Made by a program: the position numbers and the translations under genes. A stretch of DNA of 42,409 bases from an uncultured Flavobacteriales bacterium (GTDB taxonomy: Bacteria; Bacteroidota; Bacteroidia; Flavobacteriales_E; Vicingaceae), in assembly GCA_905479915.1 (NCBI GenBank), contig CAJQOH010000070.1:1-42409 (forward strand), in the 5' to 3' direction. The notes under the pieces were generated by a model, which had not been told where the DNA came from, did no database searches, and saw only the letters and a list, made by a program, of their open reading frames with translations. Every line of letters starts with the position of its first letter. Positions within the stretch are counted from its first letter, which is position 1. Positions 6,682 to 14,667 of the stretch are shown here, piece by piece.

Positions 6682-9045
6682 CTAAAATTTAAAATTATAA
6701 CTTATTGATGGTATCATCTTAAACAATGACAACTGAATAATCTCTGTTTTTGTAGGGTCATCCGCATTCTCTTGAAAAGAAATTGAATACGCATTCTCTC
6801 TACCGTATACATTGTAAATTGAGAAGTTCCAGCTAGATTCCATTTTCTTTTTAACTTTTTCTAACTCTCCAGTAGTTGGATTTAGTTTCTCTTTATATTT
6901 TTTACCATCCCAAGTTAATCCGATATCCAATCGATGATAATCTGGCATTCTCGATCCATTTCTATCAGAATATAAATTAATCGTTTGATTGTCTATCTCA
7001 TATTTCCCTGTTGGAAATGTTACTGCATTACCAGTATAGTATACAAATGTTGATGACAATTTAACTCTATCGCTAAGGTTATACATTCCTACAAGAGATA
7101 AATCATGAGTTCTATCTTGTTTTGCAGAAAACCACTGTTTATCATTAAGGCCATCAAACCTATTTTCACTTTTAGCTAGAGTATAGCTTACCCATCCCGT
7201 AAATTTTCCCTTTCTCTTTTTTAGAAAAAATTCTAAACCATAAGCTCTTCCTTCGCCATACAAAAGCTCTCCTTCTACCGTAGGATTTAATGATATTTCT
7301 GCCCCATTTCTATAATCAATTGTATTGTCTAAAGTTTTATAATAAACTTCTGTAGAAAACTCGTACGTATTGTTTTTGAAATTTTTAAAATAGCCCAGCG
7401 CAACTTGGTCTGCAACTTCAGGTTTGATATTATTGCTACTCGGCATCCATGCATCTGTAGGGCTTCCGCTAGATGAATTCGAAAGCAAGTGTAAATATTG
7501 ATTGCTTCTTCCATACGAAGCTTTTAAAGAACTAAATTCATTCAATTGATACTTCGCTGCTATTCGAGGTTCTAAACCATCGTATGATGAAACAGTTTCC
7601 CAATTGTCATAGTTACTCGTATCAGTAATATTTCCATCAACATCATAGGTATAAATTTCACCAGGACCAACCTGAGTAAAGTTAGAATACCTCAACCCAT
7701 AAGTTACCGATAGCATATCCGTCAATTTTTGCTCATTAGAAACATACAAACCGCTTTCAAAAGAATACCTGTTTTCGATTTGAAGGTTGTTTATATTCTC
7801 CATATCTCCTGTCGAAGAAAACTCTCCTGGAGCAAAGGTGTGGTATACTACACTTCCTCCAAATTTGATTTTATTTTTATCGTTTAAATAGAAATCCAAG
7901 TCTTCTTTTAACGTTAAATCTTGAATTTTAGAGGCTATTTCGAATTCAGCAGATTCAATTGAAATATTATAATTGTAATTACTATAAATAAAAGAGGTAT
8001 TACTAAACAGCTTATCATTAAACAAATGGTTCCATCTTAATGTAGCAGTGGAGTTCCCCCAATTAAAACCGAACCTGTCTTTAATGGCCAAAACATCCTT
8101 ACCAAAATAACCTGAAAGAAATACCCTATCCTTTTTACCTAAACGATAGTTTGCTTTTAAATTTAAATCATAAAAATACAATGAGGCATTCTTGGTAGTT
8201 TCATCACTTGAAAAGGCTAAAAACACATCTAAATATGTTCTTCTTCCTGAAATCATAAAAGACCCCTTATCCTTAACAATTGGTCCTTCTAAAGTTAATT
8301 TAGATGAAATCAACCCTATTCCTCCTGAGGCCGATAACTTTTTAGAGTTTCCATCTTTCATCTTAATATCCATTACAGAAGATAATCTACCACCGAATTC
8401 AGCTGGCATTCCTCCCTTGTATAACTTTACATCTTTAATGGCATCAGAATTAAATACAGAGAAAAATCCTAATAAATGAGAAGCATTGTATACAGGAGCT
8501 TCATCCAGTAAGATAAGGTTTTGATCTGGACTTCCTCCACGCACAAAAAAACCTGCCGTTCCTTCTCCGCCCGTAGCTACCCCTGGCATTAACTGTATTG
8601 TTTTCAAAACATCTCTTTCTCCAAAAAGTACTGGAATACTTTCTATTTCTTTCATATTAATTTTAGCTACACTCATTTCTGTTGAACGAATGTTTTCATC
8701 CTCTTTTTCTGCAGTAACCTCAAACACTTCTAACTCATTGGCATCAGATCCTAACTCGATATTCTTTTTAATGTTCTGATCAAATTTAATTTTATACTCT
8801 TGAGTTTTATAACCTACAAAACTGTATTGGATGGTGTACTCTCCTTTAGGTAGGGTTAAAGAATAAAAACCATAAACATTACTCACTGTTCCTGTTCCAG
8901 GCAGCTCTTTTACGAAAATAGTAAGTCCAATTAAATCTTCTCCATCACTTAAATCCTTAACAGTACCACTTAGGGTGTATTTTTCTTGAGAGAAAAGATT
9001 AACTGAACAGAATAAAAGAATTAGTATACATCCATTTTTTATCAT
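6682..9045 (-). CDS. TonB-dependent outer membrane receptor with carboxypeptidase-regulatory-like N-domain
   Basis: A 787-residue receptor. A signal peptide (IKNGCILILLFCSVNLFSQ) is followed by a carboxypeptidase-regulatory-like beta-sandwich (TLSGTVKDLSDGEDLIGLTI to about residue 95). Then comes a plug domain (VLFGERDVLKTIQLMPGVA, FFVRGGSPDQNLILLDEAP) and a 22-strand-type barrel ending in the aromatic residue of SYNFKF. I start it at the ATG at 9045; the frame opens at 9102 but the added residues would precede the signal peptide. The downstream DUF4249 lipoprotein is its likely partner. The substrate is unknown. A TACTTTTG box lies only four bases upstream of the ATG. Confidence 0.93.
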   Translation of the reverse strand: MIKNGCILILLFCSVNLFSQEKYTLSGTVKDLSDGEDLIGLTIFVKELPGTGTVSNVYGFYSLTLPKGEYTIQYSFVGYKTQEYKIKFDQNIKKNIELGSDANELEVFEVTAEKEDENIRSTEMSVAKINMKEIESIPVLFGERDVLKTIQLMPGVATGGEGTAGFFVRGGSPDQNLILLDEAPVYNASHLLGFFSVFNSDAIKDVKLYKGGMPAEFGGRLSSVMDIKMKDGNSKKLSASGGIGLISSKLTLEGPIVKDKGSFMISGRRTYLDVFLAFSSDETTKNASLYFYDLNLKANYRLGKKDRVFLSGYFGKDVLAIKDRFGFNWGNSTATLRWNHLFNDKLFSNTSFIYSNYNYNISIESAEFEIASKIQDLTLKEDLDFYLNDKNKIKFGGSVVYHTFAPGEFSSTGDMENINNLQIENRYSFESGLYVSNEQKLTDMLSVTYGLRYSNFTQVGPGEIYTYDVDGNITDTSNYDNWETVSSYDGLEPRIAAKYQLNEFSSLKASYGRSNQYLHLLSNSSSGSPTDAWMPSSNNIKPEVADQVALGYFKNFKNNTYEFSTEVYYKTLDNTIDYRNGAEISLNPTVEGELLYGEGRAYGLEFFLKKRKGKFTGWVSYTLAKSENRFDGLNDKQWFSAKQDRTHDLSLVGMYNLSDRVKLSSTFVYYTGNAVTFPTGKYEIDNQTINLYSDRNGSRMPDYHRLDIGLTWDGKKYKEKLNPTTGELEKVKKKMESSWNFSIYNVYGRENAYSISFQENADDPTKTEIIQLSLFKMIPSISYNFKF

Positions 9046-9049
9046 GCCG

Positions 9050-9057
9050 CAAAAGTA
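9050..9057 (-). promoter_or_regulatory. TAnnTTTG box just upstream of TonB receptor
   Basis: On the minus strand TACTTTTG matches the -7 consensus and ends four bases before the ATG at 9045. If used, transcription would begin at or next to the start codon. No clear TTTG -33 box is seen. Confidence 0.4.
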
Positions 9058-9146
9058 TCGACAATTAAAAGTTTCTAAAAGGCTCTTTAAAAATATCTTC
9101 ATTCCATTTATAAATTTTTAACAAAAACAGACTCCTATAATTAGGA

Positions 9147-9179
9147 ATAAAAAAAGCTCAACGTAAAACGTTGAGCTTT
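9147..9179 (-). terminator. Terminator after T9SS remnant
   Basis: A 12-bp perfect stem (AAAGCTCAACGT / ACGTTGAGCTTT) with a 3-nt loop, followed on the minus strand by a T-run. It lies 23 bases past the stop codon of the sorting-tail frame, so it still marks the end of the decayed gene. Confidence 0.88.
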
Positions 9180-9201
9180 AGTATAAAATTAAATTAGAAT
9201 C

Positions 9202-9527
9202 TTATTCAACGATTACTTTAGTTGTAAATGATGATTGCGAATTCTTTCCTTCTAAAGCGTATACTCCTATAGGTAAATCTATAGCAAGCGTATTTAAACC
9301 AGCATTTACACTTTGTGTATACACTAGTTTACCTGTAATGTTATAAATAGAAATGATATATATTTCTTAAAGTAGGCATCCCAAATCCAATAATCGGTAT
9401 GCCATATAGCTGTGTCTATAGTTGCAGTTTCTCTATATTCTAATAAAGAATCTTTGGTGTTTTGAGTGGCATATCCAGCCAAACTAAACATTAATAAAAA
9501 AGAGAAAACAAGGCTTTTGTAGTTCAT
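9202..9527 (-). pseudogene. Remnant of a T9SS-secreted protein (signal peptide joined out of frame to sorting tail)
   Basis: From 9527 the minus strand encodes a signal peptide (NYKSLVFSFLLMFSLAGYA) and about 35 further residues to DAYFKK, then stops at 9324. From about 9365 a different frame encodes ISIYNITGKLVYTQSV followed by a Gly/Leu/Pro stretch and FTTKVIVE, stopping at 9202. This is the pattern of the last ~50 residues of a type A T9SS sorting domain. The tail has no start of its own and has a stop just upstream in its frame. The simplest reading is a secreted T9SS protein that lost its centre by deletion, leaving both ends out of frame. The original function is unknown. Confidence 0.65.
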
Positions 9528-9574
9528 AATATCGAAAATAACCCTTTTTTTAAAAGTAGAAATAAAACTGGGAT

Positions 9575-9603
9575 AAAAAAGCCCGGAATAAATTCCAGGG
9601 CTT
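9575..9603 (-). terminator. Terminator of osmC-like gene
   Basis: Stem AAGCCCGGAA against TTCCAGGGCTT with one bulged A and a short AT loop, with an A-run at 9575-9580 that gives a T-run on the minus strand. It lies about 80 bases past the OsmC stop. Confidence 0.75.
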
Positions 9604-9614
9604 CATTTTAATTT

Positions 9615-9675
9615 GCGAAGACGAAGGGGTTACTTCGCATAGCTTCATGATCCCCGAAAGAGGAAGGTGAACAAC
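9615..9675. repeat. Dispersed ~60-70-bp repeat, copy A
   Basis: The segment containing GGGGTTACTTCGC, GATCCCCGAAAGAGG and ACAACGAAAG resembles 10274-10334, with roughly three quarters of positions matching by eye and small indels. The two copies are in the same orientation and flank the osmC-like gene. No coding capacity is seen. Confidence 0.6.
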
Positions 9676-9684
9676 GAAAGAAGC

Positions 9685-10143
9685 TTAATCATTTACACTC
9701 CAAGAACTAATAATTTCACACCCACTAGTTCTTAGTAATGCTAAAATCGGACAACGAGTATCTACTCTGTTTCCTAATTCTTGTACTTGTTCAGCTGTTA
9801 GTTCTCCGTGAACATTAGCTTCTAAACGAACTTGCTTGTAACTACCGTTTGAATGATCACTCATTCCCATAAACCCTGAAAGGTCTAAATCTATCTCTAA
9901 ATCAATGTCTATTCTAGTCAGTTTCAGCCCCAATTCTTCAACAACTACTTGTGCTTGTTCGTTCTGACATCCTGCAAGAGATGCTACAAAATATTGCATA
10001 GGGTTCGGTCCACTATTGGTTCCCCCATCTTCAACAGGTTCATCAACTTGTATTGTAAATTCTGTATCTGTAATTTTTACTGTTGTTGGCCAATTCTTAC
10101 CAATTGCAGTTGCTTTAAATATTTCTATGTGTTGTTCTGACAT
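9685..10143 (-). CDS. OsmC/Ohr family protein
   Basis: A 152-residue cytosolic protein of the OsmC fold, whose characterised members are thiol peroxidases for organic hydroperoxides. It has GTNSGPNPMQYFVASLAGCQ with the first conserved Cys, then the central helix ending QVVVEELGL. A second Cys comes in RCPILALLRTSG, with a further Cys in the same block. Cys pairs in these positions match the redox site of the family. The ATG at 10143 has an AT-rich leader; a possible promoter (TTTG at 10214-10217, 21 bases, TAGTTTTA at 10185-10192, minus strand) lies upstream. The true substrate is unknown, since YhfA-like and OsmC-like branches are hard to separate by eye. Confidence 0.88.
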   Translation of the reverse strand: MSEQHIEIFKATAIGKNWPTTVKITDTEFTIQVDEPVEDGGTNSGPNPMQYFVASLAGCQNEQAQVVVEELGLKLTRIDIDLEIDLDLSGFMGMSDHSNGSYKQVRLEANVHGELTAEQVQELGNRVDTRCPILALLRTSGCEIISSWSVND

Positions 10144-10184
10144 TATTTTATTGTTTAATTAATTGTTCAAATAGCTTCATTCAT

Positions 10185-10217
10185 TAAAACTAAGCATATA
10201 ATATTGTTCTTAACAAA
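10185..10217 (-). promoter_or_regulatory. Candidate promoter of osmC-like gene
   Basis: On the minus strand TTTG (10217-10214), a 21-base spacer and TAGTTTTA (10192-10185). The -33 element is perfect and the -7 element has one mismatch to TAnnTTTG. The 5' leader would be about 40 bases. Confidence 0.4.
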
Positions 10218-10273
10218 GACAACTAAATTTCACAACAAATAAGATTATTACTTTTAAATAACTATTCAAAGAC

Positions 10274-10334
10274 TGAGAAGGGATTACTTCGCTATGCTAC
10301 GTGACCCCAGAAAGGGGAGCATGTACAACGAAAA
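10274..10334. repeat. Dispersed ~60-70-bp repeat, copy B
   Basis: Related to 9615-9675: GGGATTACTTCGC, GTGACCCCAGAAAGG and ACAACGAAAA align in the same order. It contains the internal complement GACCCC/GGGG, which could form a short hairpin. The rest of 10144-10434 holds the OsmC leader and AT-rich sequence with no gene I can support. Confidence 0.6.
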
Positions 10335-10434
10335 CTTGTTACACAAGTATTTTTTCTGTTCTATCACTCTCTCTGAAACAAGTTTCGATTCGGTTCAAAA
10401 CAGAAAAAACTCCTCTTTCGAGAAGTCTTCGTTG

Positions 10435-10519
10435 CAGAGACGAAGGGATTCGAACCCCCGATACATTGCTGTATACACGCTTTCCAAGCGTGCGCCTTAA
10501 GCCACTCGGCCACGTCTCT
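10435..10519 (-). tRNA. tRNA-Ser (GGA)
   Basis: Minus-strand cloverleaf with long variable arm: acceptor AGAGACG/CGTCTCT, D arm GGCCGAGTGGCTTAAGGC, anticodon stem-loop ACGCTTGGAAAGCGT (anticodon GGA), variable stem TATACAGCAATGTAT and T arm GGGGGTTCGAATCCC. Discriminator G; CCA not encoded. It is the last of three minus-strand tRNA genes. Confidence 0.93.
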
Positions 10520-10526
10520 GTATAAT

Positions 10527-10610
10527 CTGTCATTCTGAGCGAAGTTTTTACGAAAGTTTATTTTCCAATAAAAACAACACGAAGAATCTGTTTCTCAGAT
10601 AAAGTTAAGG
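10527..10610. repeat. Dispersed intergenic repeat (TCATTCTGAGCGAAG type)
   Basis: TGTCATTCTGAGCGAAG on the left with CACGAAGAATCTG further right is the familiar pattern of short interspersed palindromic repeats seen between genes in many bacterial genomes. It lies between tRNA-Ser and tRNA-Arg. Related but not identical elements are at 25026-25058 and 41286-41330. Confidence 0.6.
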
Positions 10611-10719
10611 ATTAGAGATCCTATGCTTCTCCGAATTCCGAAAGAAAATCTAATTGCAAAGCAATTTTATTTTTTTGCTTTCAGATTCAAATCGGAGTAA
10701 ACTCCATTTGTCTGAAAAC

Positions 10720-10753
10720 AAAAAATCTAATGAGTAAAAACTCATTAGATTTT
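10720..10753 (-). terminator. Terminator of tRNA-Arg
   Basis: A 14-bp perfect stem (AAAATCTAATGAGT / ACTCATTAGATTTT) with a 4-A loop. It lies ten bases past the tRNA-Arg 3' end on the minus strand, with A/T runs on both sides. Confidence 0.85.
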
Positions 10754-10762
10754 CTTTCTTAG

Positions 10763-10836
10763 TGAGCCCGCTAGGATTCGAACCTAGGACCGCCTCCTTA
10801 GAAGGGAGGTGCTCTATCCAGCTGAGCTACGAGCCC
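10763..10836 (-). tRNA. tRNA-Arg (TCT)
   Basis: Minus-strand cloverleaf: acceptor GGGCTCG/CGGGCTC, D arm GCTCAGCTGGATAGAGC, anticodon loop CTTCTAA (anticodon TCT) on stem CTCC/GGAG and T arm CTAGGTTCGAATCCTAG. Discriminator A. CCA is not encoded. It has its own terminator before tRNA-Ser. Confidence 0.95.
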
Positions 10837-10874
10837 TCACTTAACTCTTATAAGGCGAGTTAGTCCTTTTCTTA

Positions 10875-10905
10875 AAAAACATCAAACTTATCGTTTGATG
10901 TTTTT
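10875..10905 (-). terminator. Terminator of tRNA-Pro
   Basis: A 13-bp stem (AAAAACATCAAAC / GTTTGATGTTTTT) with a 5-nt loop, directly after the tRNA-Pro 3' end on the minus strand and ending in T's. Confidence 0.85.
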
Positions 10906-10908
10906 CTG

Positions 10909-10983
10909 TCGGGGTGGCAGGATTCGAACCTGCGACCTCCTCGTCCCAAACGAGGCGCGATAACCGGGCTACGCTACACCCCG
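10909..10983 (-). tRNA. tRNA-Pro (TGG)
   Basis: Minus-strand cloverleaf: acceptor CGGGGTG/CACCCCG, D arm GTAGCCCGGTTATC, anticodon loop TTTGGGA (anticodon TGG) on stem CCTCG/CGAGG and T arm GCAGGTTCGAATCCTGC. Discriminator A; CCA not encoded. It is first in the Pro-Arg-Ser order on the minus strand. Confidence 0.93.
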
Positions 10984-11044
10984 AGATATGTTGTGATTTT
11001 CGCGGCTGCAAATATAAATATTGTTTTTGCTTTAGGAAACTATT

Positions 11045-11074
11045 CCTTAGAAAAAAATTATTTTTTTTCTAAGG
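11045..11074 (-). terminator. Terminator overlapping the hydroxylase stop
   Basis: A 13-bp stem (CCTTAG plus seven A / seven T plus CTAAGG). The upstream arm on the minus strand overlaps the last codons and stop of the fatty acid hydroxylase gene. The AT-rich upper stem is unusual but the GC base and position fit a terminator. Confidence 0.6.
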
Positions 11075-11654
11075 TACCAAAAACTACATCCCAAAATGTA
11101 GTTACCATCCCAATGTTCTTACCATGTCTAGCATGATGTATGTAGTGATGTCTCTTCAGTTTTTTAAACAGTTTATTTTCAAATTTCCAGTGATGGATTG
11201 CATGATGGGTAACACAATAACCAATATACCCCAACCAAATAGAAGCCATGTATAAAGCTAAATGAGGAGGGCTCAAAATTTTAGACAACCCAATAAAAAG
11301 TCCAACAACAATAATCAAGGTAACGTACCAAGGTACCCCCATTAAATCATAAGGTCTATCATGGTGCATAATGTGCCCTCTTTCAAATGGTGATTTCCAT
11401 ACATGGTAAGCATACTTATGCATTAAGTATTCTACCAAGGTCCATAAAAACAAACCAATAGCAGAAATATAAATCCATTCATACCACGTTAACAAAGATG
11501 TTCCAGCATCAAAAGCATGGGTACATAACCATATTACGATAGATATATTAGATACATATCCAAAATAATAGTTGAAATGCGAAGTAGATATCTTTTTTAA
11601 AAAAGTTACTTCTTCTAATTTCTCTTTATGAACTTGGTTTTTAAGCTTTGCCAT
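11058..11654 (-). CDS. Fatty acid hydroxylase / sterol desaturase superfamily membrane protein
   Basis: A 198-residue membrane di-iron enzyme candidate. It has several hydrophobic helices and the full set of histidine clusters of this superfamily: HKYAYH, HIMHH, HHAIHH and HHYIHH, with the final HARHGKN and TTFWDVVFGT segment. Family members hydroxylate or desaturate acyl chains, sterols or carotenoids. The short length and cluster spacing resemble fatty acid 2-hydroxylase-like proteins. The substrate cannot be decided from sequence alone. It is monocistronic, divergent from the transporter gene. Confidence 0.88.
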   Translation of the reverse strand: MAKLKNQVHKEKLEEVTFLKKISTSHFNYYFGYVSNISIVIWLCTHAFDAGTSLLTWYEWIYISAIGLFLWTLVEYLMHKYAYHVWKSPFERGHIMHHDRPYDLMGVPWYVTLIIVVGLFIGLSKILSPPHLALYMASIWLGYIGYCVTHHAIHHWKFENKLFKKLKRHHYIHHARHGKNIGMVTTFWDVVFGTLEKK

Positions 11655-11668
11655 TCTAAAAGTTTAAG

Positions 11669-11676
11669 CAAAATTA
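11669..11676 (-). promoter_or_regulatory. -7 box of fatty acid hydroxylase gene
   Basis: TAATTTTG on the minus strand matches TAnnTTTG and lies 14 bases before the ATG at 11654. No clear -33 box. Confidence 0.45.
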
Positions 11677-11729
11677 AATAAATTAATCCATTAAGAACTG
11701 ATAGATGTCAGAGATGCAGATCAATTTAT

Positions 11730-11737
11730 TACATTTG
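11730..11737 (+). promoter_or_regulatory. TAnnTTTG box just upstream of SLC12-like gene
   Basis: TACATTTG matches the -7 consensus and ends five bases before the ATG at 11743, so a transcript from it would be leaderless or nearly so. There is no matching -33 element. Confidence 0.35.
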
Positions 11738-11742
11738 CTATA

Positions 11743-13977
11743 ATGAGTGATAAAATTCCAACAACAAGAACCATGGGCACCCTTCCGGTGTTTATGACAG
11801 CTGTTTCAACAATTTTAGGAGCAATTCTATTTCTTCGTTTTGGATATGCTGTTGGTCATGTTGGGTTAATTGGTGCATTAGGAATTATTGCTATTGGTCA
11901 TTTAGTTACTATCCCAACAGCCTTAGCTGTTGCAGAAATTGCAACCAATCAAAAGGTTGAAGGCGGAGGTGCTTACTACATGATTTCCAGGTCATTCGGC
12001 CTAAATATAGGAGCTACTATTGGGATCACTTTATTCTTATCTCAAGCAATTAGTGTAGCCTTTTATGTGATCGCTTTTGTAGAATCTTTAGGCCCATTAA
12101 TTGAATGGATAGAAACCCTAACCTACATCCACCCTTTTGTAAAAGAATGGATATTAAACTCACGCTCTCTTGGTGTTATTATGATGGGCTTACTTACCCT
12201 GTTAATGCTTTCTAAGGGTGCAGATATTGGGGTAAAAGCCCTTTATGGAGTTGTTTTTGTTTTAGCCATTTCTTTAGGAATGTTCTTTATGGGAGAATCT
12301 ACTTCACCCAATGGAAACTATATTTATAGAACAATAACCAACCCTGATAGTTTCTTTAAAGTATTTACTATCATCTTCCCTGCCTTTACCGGAATTGCTG
12401 CTGGACTAGGACTATCTGGAGATTTAAAAGATCCTAAAAAATCCATCCCAAGCGGAACATTATGGGCTACCGTAGTAGGTATTATCATTTATGTGTGTGT
12501 TGCATTAAAGTTATTCTACTCTGCTCCTACTTATGAATTGGCATCAGATCAAATGATCATGAGTAAAATTGCTATATGGGGACCAATAATCCCTATAGGA
12601 TTAGGTTGTGCAGCAATATCTTCAGCATTAGGTTCTATTATGATTGCACCTAGAACGTTACAAGCATTGGGTGCTGATAAAATTTTCCCAGGAAAACTAA
12701 GTAACCTATTTTCTAAAGTAAGAAAGAAAGATGGAGAACCGTTTAATGCGTTGGTAATTACTTGCTTAATTAGCTTTGCGTTTATTCTACTAGGAGATAT
12801 AAATACTGTTGCTGGTGTTATCTCCATGTTTTTTATGGTAACCTATGGTATCATTTGTTTGATCTCATTCTTAGAACAGTTTGCGGCAGACCCATCTTAC
12901 CGACCAACCTTTAAATCGCGTTGGTACATTTCTTTACCAGGAGCAATATTGTGTTTTTGGTTAATGTTTAAGATGGACTTTACTTATGCCGTATCGTCAA
13001 CGGTAATTATGATACTGCTTTATATCTGGGTAAACAACATTAATAAAGATAAAAAAGGACTGCAAAAACTCTTTAAAGGGGTACTGTTCCAATTGAGTAG
13101 ACAGTTCCAAATATTCCTTCAAAAAAGAGATACGGAGAATACAGAACAAGAATGGAGACCTTTTATTATTTCTGTTTCTAAAGATTCCTTTAAAAGACAG
13201 TCTGCATTTAATTTACTAAGATGGTTATCCCATAAATATGGATTCGGAACGTACATCCACTTTATAGATGGCTTCCTTTCTAAGGATACTTATGAAGAAT
13301 CTCAAGAAGTAATGGAGAGACTCTTAAAACAAAATGAAGGTTTAAAGAGTAAGGTATACATGGATACCATTATTAGTCCTTCTTATACTTCTGCAATTGC
13401 TCAGGTAATTCAGCTTTCTGGTGTTAGTGGTAAAGGAAACAATATGATTTTGTTTGAGTTTACCAATGATGAAAAAGAGAGCTTAAACGATGCCATCCAA
13501 AATTATCAATTGTTAAGAGCTACAGAATTTGATGTTTGTATTTTAAGGTCTACCATTAAAGGTTTTGGTTACAAGAAAGACATCCACATTTGGATAAGAC
13601 CTAACGATTTTGAGAATGCCAACTTAATGATATTATTAAGCTACATCATATTAGGGCATCCTGAATGGAAAGATGGAGAAATTAAAATCTTCTCTACCTA
13701 CCCTCCTACAGAAAAAGCTGAAACTGAAGCTAGGTTAACAGAGTTAATTGAGGCTGGAAGACTTCCTATCTCTCCTAGTAACATTCGATTAATACCTCAA
13801 TTAAAAGAAGAGAAAATTGATTTAATTATCAATAAAAAATCTGCCGATGCAGACTTAACAATTGTGGGGTATGATAGCGCTCAAATTGAAACTGAAAGTG
13901 ACGTTACTTTTAGCAAGTACCCTGACTTAGGTAACATTCTTTTTGTAAGTGCTTATAAAGAGCATACCATCAAATAA
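11743..13977 (+). CDS. SLC12-like (cation-chloride cotransporter / APC superfamily) permease
   Basis: A 744-residue transporter. The first helix TVSTILGAILFLRFGYAVG-like segment with its unwound GAILFLR and the VEGGGAYYMISR loop are typical of the cation-chloride cotransporter branch of the APC superfamily. About twelve hydrophobic segments occupy residues 12-435. A soluble C-terminal domain of about 300 residues follows, with alternating beta/alpha pattern, as in eukaryotic NKCC/KCC proteins. The likely role is coupled cation/chloride or amino acid transport in the inner membrane; the ion set is not readable from sequence. It is followed by a TlpA-like gene after 55 bases. Confidence 0.85.
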   Translation: MSDKIPTTRTMGTLPVFMTAVSTILGAILFLRFGYAVGHVGLIGALGIIAIGHLVTIPTALAVAEIATNQKVEGGGAYYMISRSFGLNIGATIGITLFLSQAISVAFYVIAFVESLGPLIEWIETLTYIHPFVKEWILNSRSLGVIMMGLLTLLMLSKGADIGVKALYGVVFVLAISLGMFFMGESTSPNGNYIYRTITNPDSFFKVFTIIFPAFTGIAAGLGLSGDLKDPKKSIPSGTLWATVVGIIIYVCVALKLFYSAPTYELASDQMIMSKIAIWGPIIPIGLGCAAISSALGSIMIAPRTLQALGADKIFPGKLSNLFSKVRKKDGEPFNALVITCLISFAFILLGDINTVAGVISMFFMVTYGIICLISFLEQFAADPSYRPTFKSRWYISLPGAILCFWLMFKMDFTYAVSSTVIMILLYIWVNNINKDKKGLQKLFKGVLFQLSRQFQIFLQKRDTENTEQEWRPFIISVSKDSFKRQSAFNLLRWLSHKYGFGTYIHFIDGFLSKDTYEESQEVMERLLKQNEGLKSKVYMDTIISPSYTSAIAQVIQLSGVSGKGNNMILFEFTNDEKESLNDAIQNYQLLRATEFDVCILRSTIKGFGYKKDIHIWIRPNDFENANLMILLSYIILGHPEWKDGEIKIFSTYPPTEKAETEARLTELIEAGRLPISPSNIRLIPQLKEEKIDLIINKKSADADLTIVGYDSAQIETESDVTFSKYPDLGNILFVSAYKEHTIK

Positions 13978-14032
13978 GTCATTGTCACGATTGTGACTTA
14001 CCAAACATTCCTTTTTGCTTAATTTTATTGAA

Positions 14033-14596
14033 GTGAAAAAATTGATTTTCTATAGTGTTTTAATCGTTCTAGTTCTTAGCCTATCAAATTGTCAGCCGGT
14101 ACTAAAAGCTCCTGCAGCTGCAATTATGAGCACTGTATTGCCTACTCCTGAAATTGATACCACCATTAACCAAAATCGTTATCCTGAGACAGACTTTAGC
14201 CTTCGAGTAAAAGACTTAAATGGAAACACCGTTAACATGTCTGATTATAAAGGTAAAGTTATCTTCCTTAACTTTTGGGCTACTTGGTGTATGCCTTGTG
14301 TAGCTGAATTGCCCAGTATCAATAAATTGTATTTAGAGCTTAAAGATGAAAACATCATTTTTCTATTGATATCTAACGAAGATCCTGATAAAGTTAGAAG
14401 GTATCAAACTAAAAAAGGATACCAAATCCCTTTTCAAATTTCAGACAATGATGGCCATATTCCTGACCTCTTTTATTCGCGAAGTATTCCTACCACCTTT
14501 ATTATTAATAAAGAAGGTAGAGTAATTAGAAAGAGTTTAGGTCCAGAAAACTGGAATGATGATGAATTTATTCTAGAACTTAGAAAGTTATTGTAA
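14033..14596 (+). CDS. TlpA-like thioredoxin-fold lipoprotein
   Basis: A 187-residue thiol-disulfide protein. The N-terminus is a lipoprotein signal (KKLIFYSVLIVLVLSLSNCQ, Cys about residue 21). The thioredoxin/AhpC-TSA domain has NFWATWCMPCVAELPS with a CxxC pair and the cis-Pro segment SIPTTFIINKEGRV. It would act outside the cytoplasmic membrane in thiol reduction, for example of cytochrome c or secreted proteins. The start is the GTG at 14033, because the in-frame TTG at 14015 adds residues before the signal peptide and no ATG precedes the lipobox. Confidence 0.87.
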   Translation: MKKLIFYSVLIVLVLSLSNCQPVLKAPAAAIMSTVLPTPEIDTTINQNRYPETDFSLRVKDLNGNTVNMSDYKGKVIFLNFWATWCMPCVAELPSINKLYLELKDENIIFLLISNEDPDKVRRYQTKKGYQIPFQISDNDGHIPDLFYSRSIPTTFIINKEGRVIRKSLGPENWNDDEFILELRKLL

Positions 14597-14667
14597 TAAA
14601 ATTCAACCCTCCTATTCTATTTTTAAATCCAAACTATTAGCTTTACATTTCTTAAAATTTAAAGACA

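Noticed and set aside
10294-10533. Three short overlapping open frames around tRNA-Ser
   Set aside because: They run through the tRNA gene and the repeat copy in several frames and have no family resemblance or ribosome binding site.
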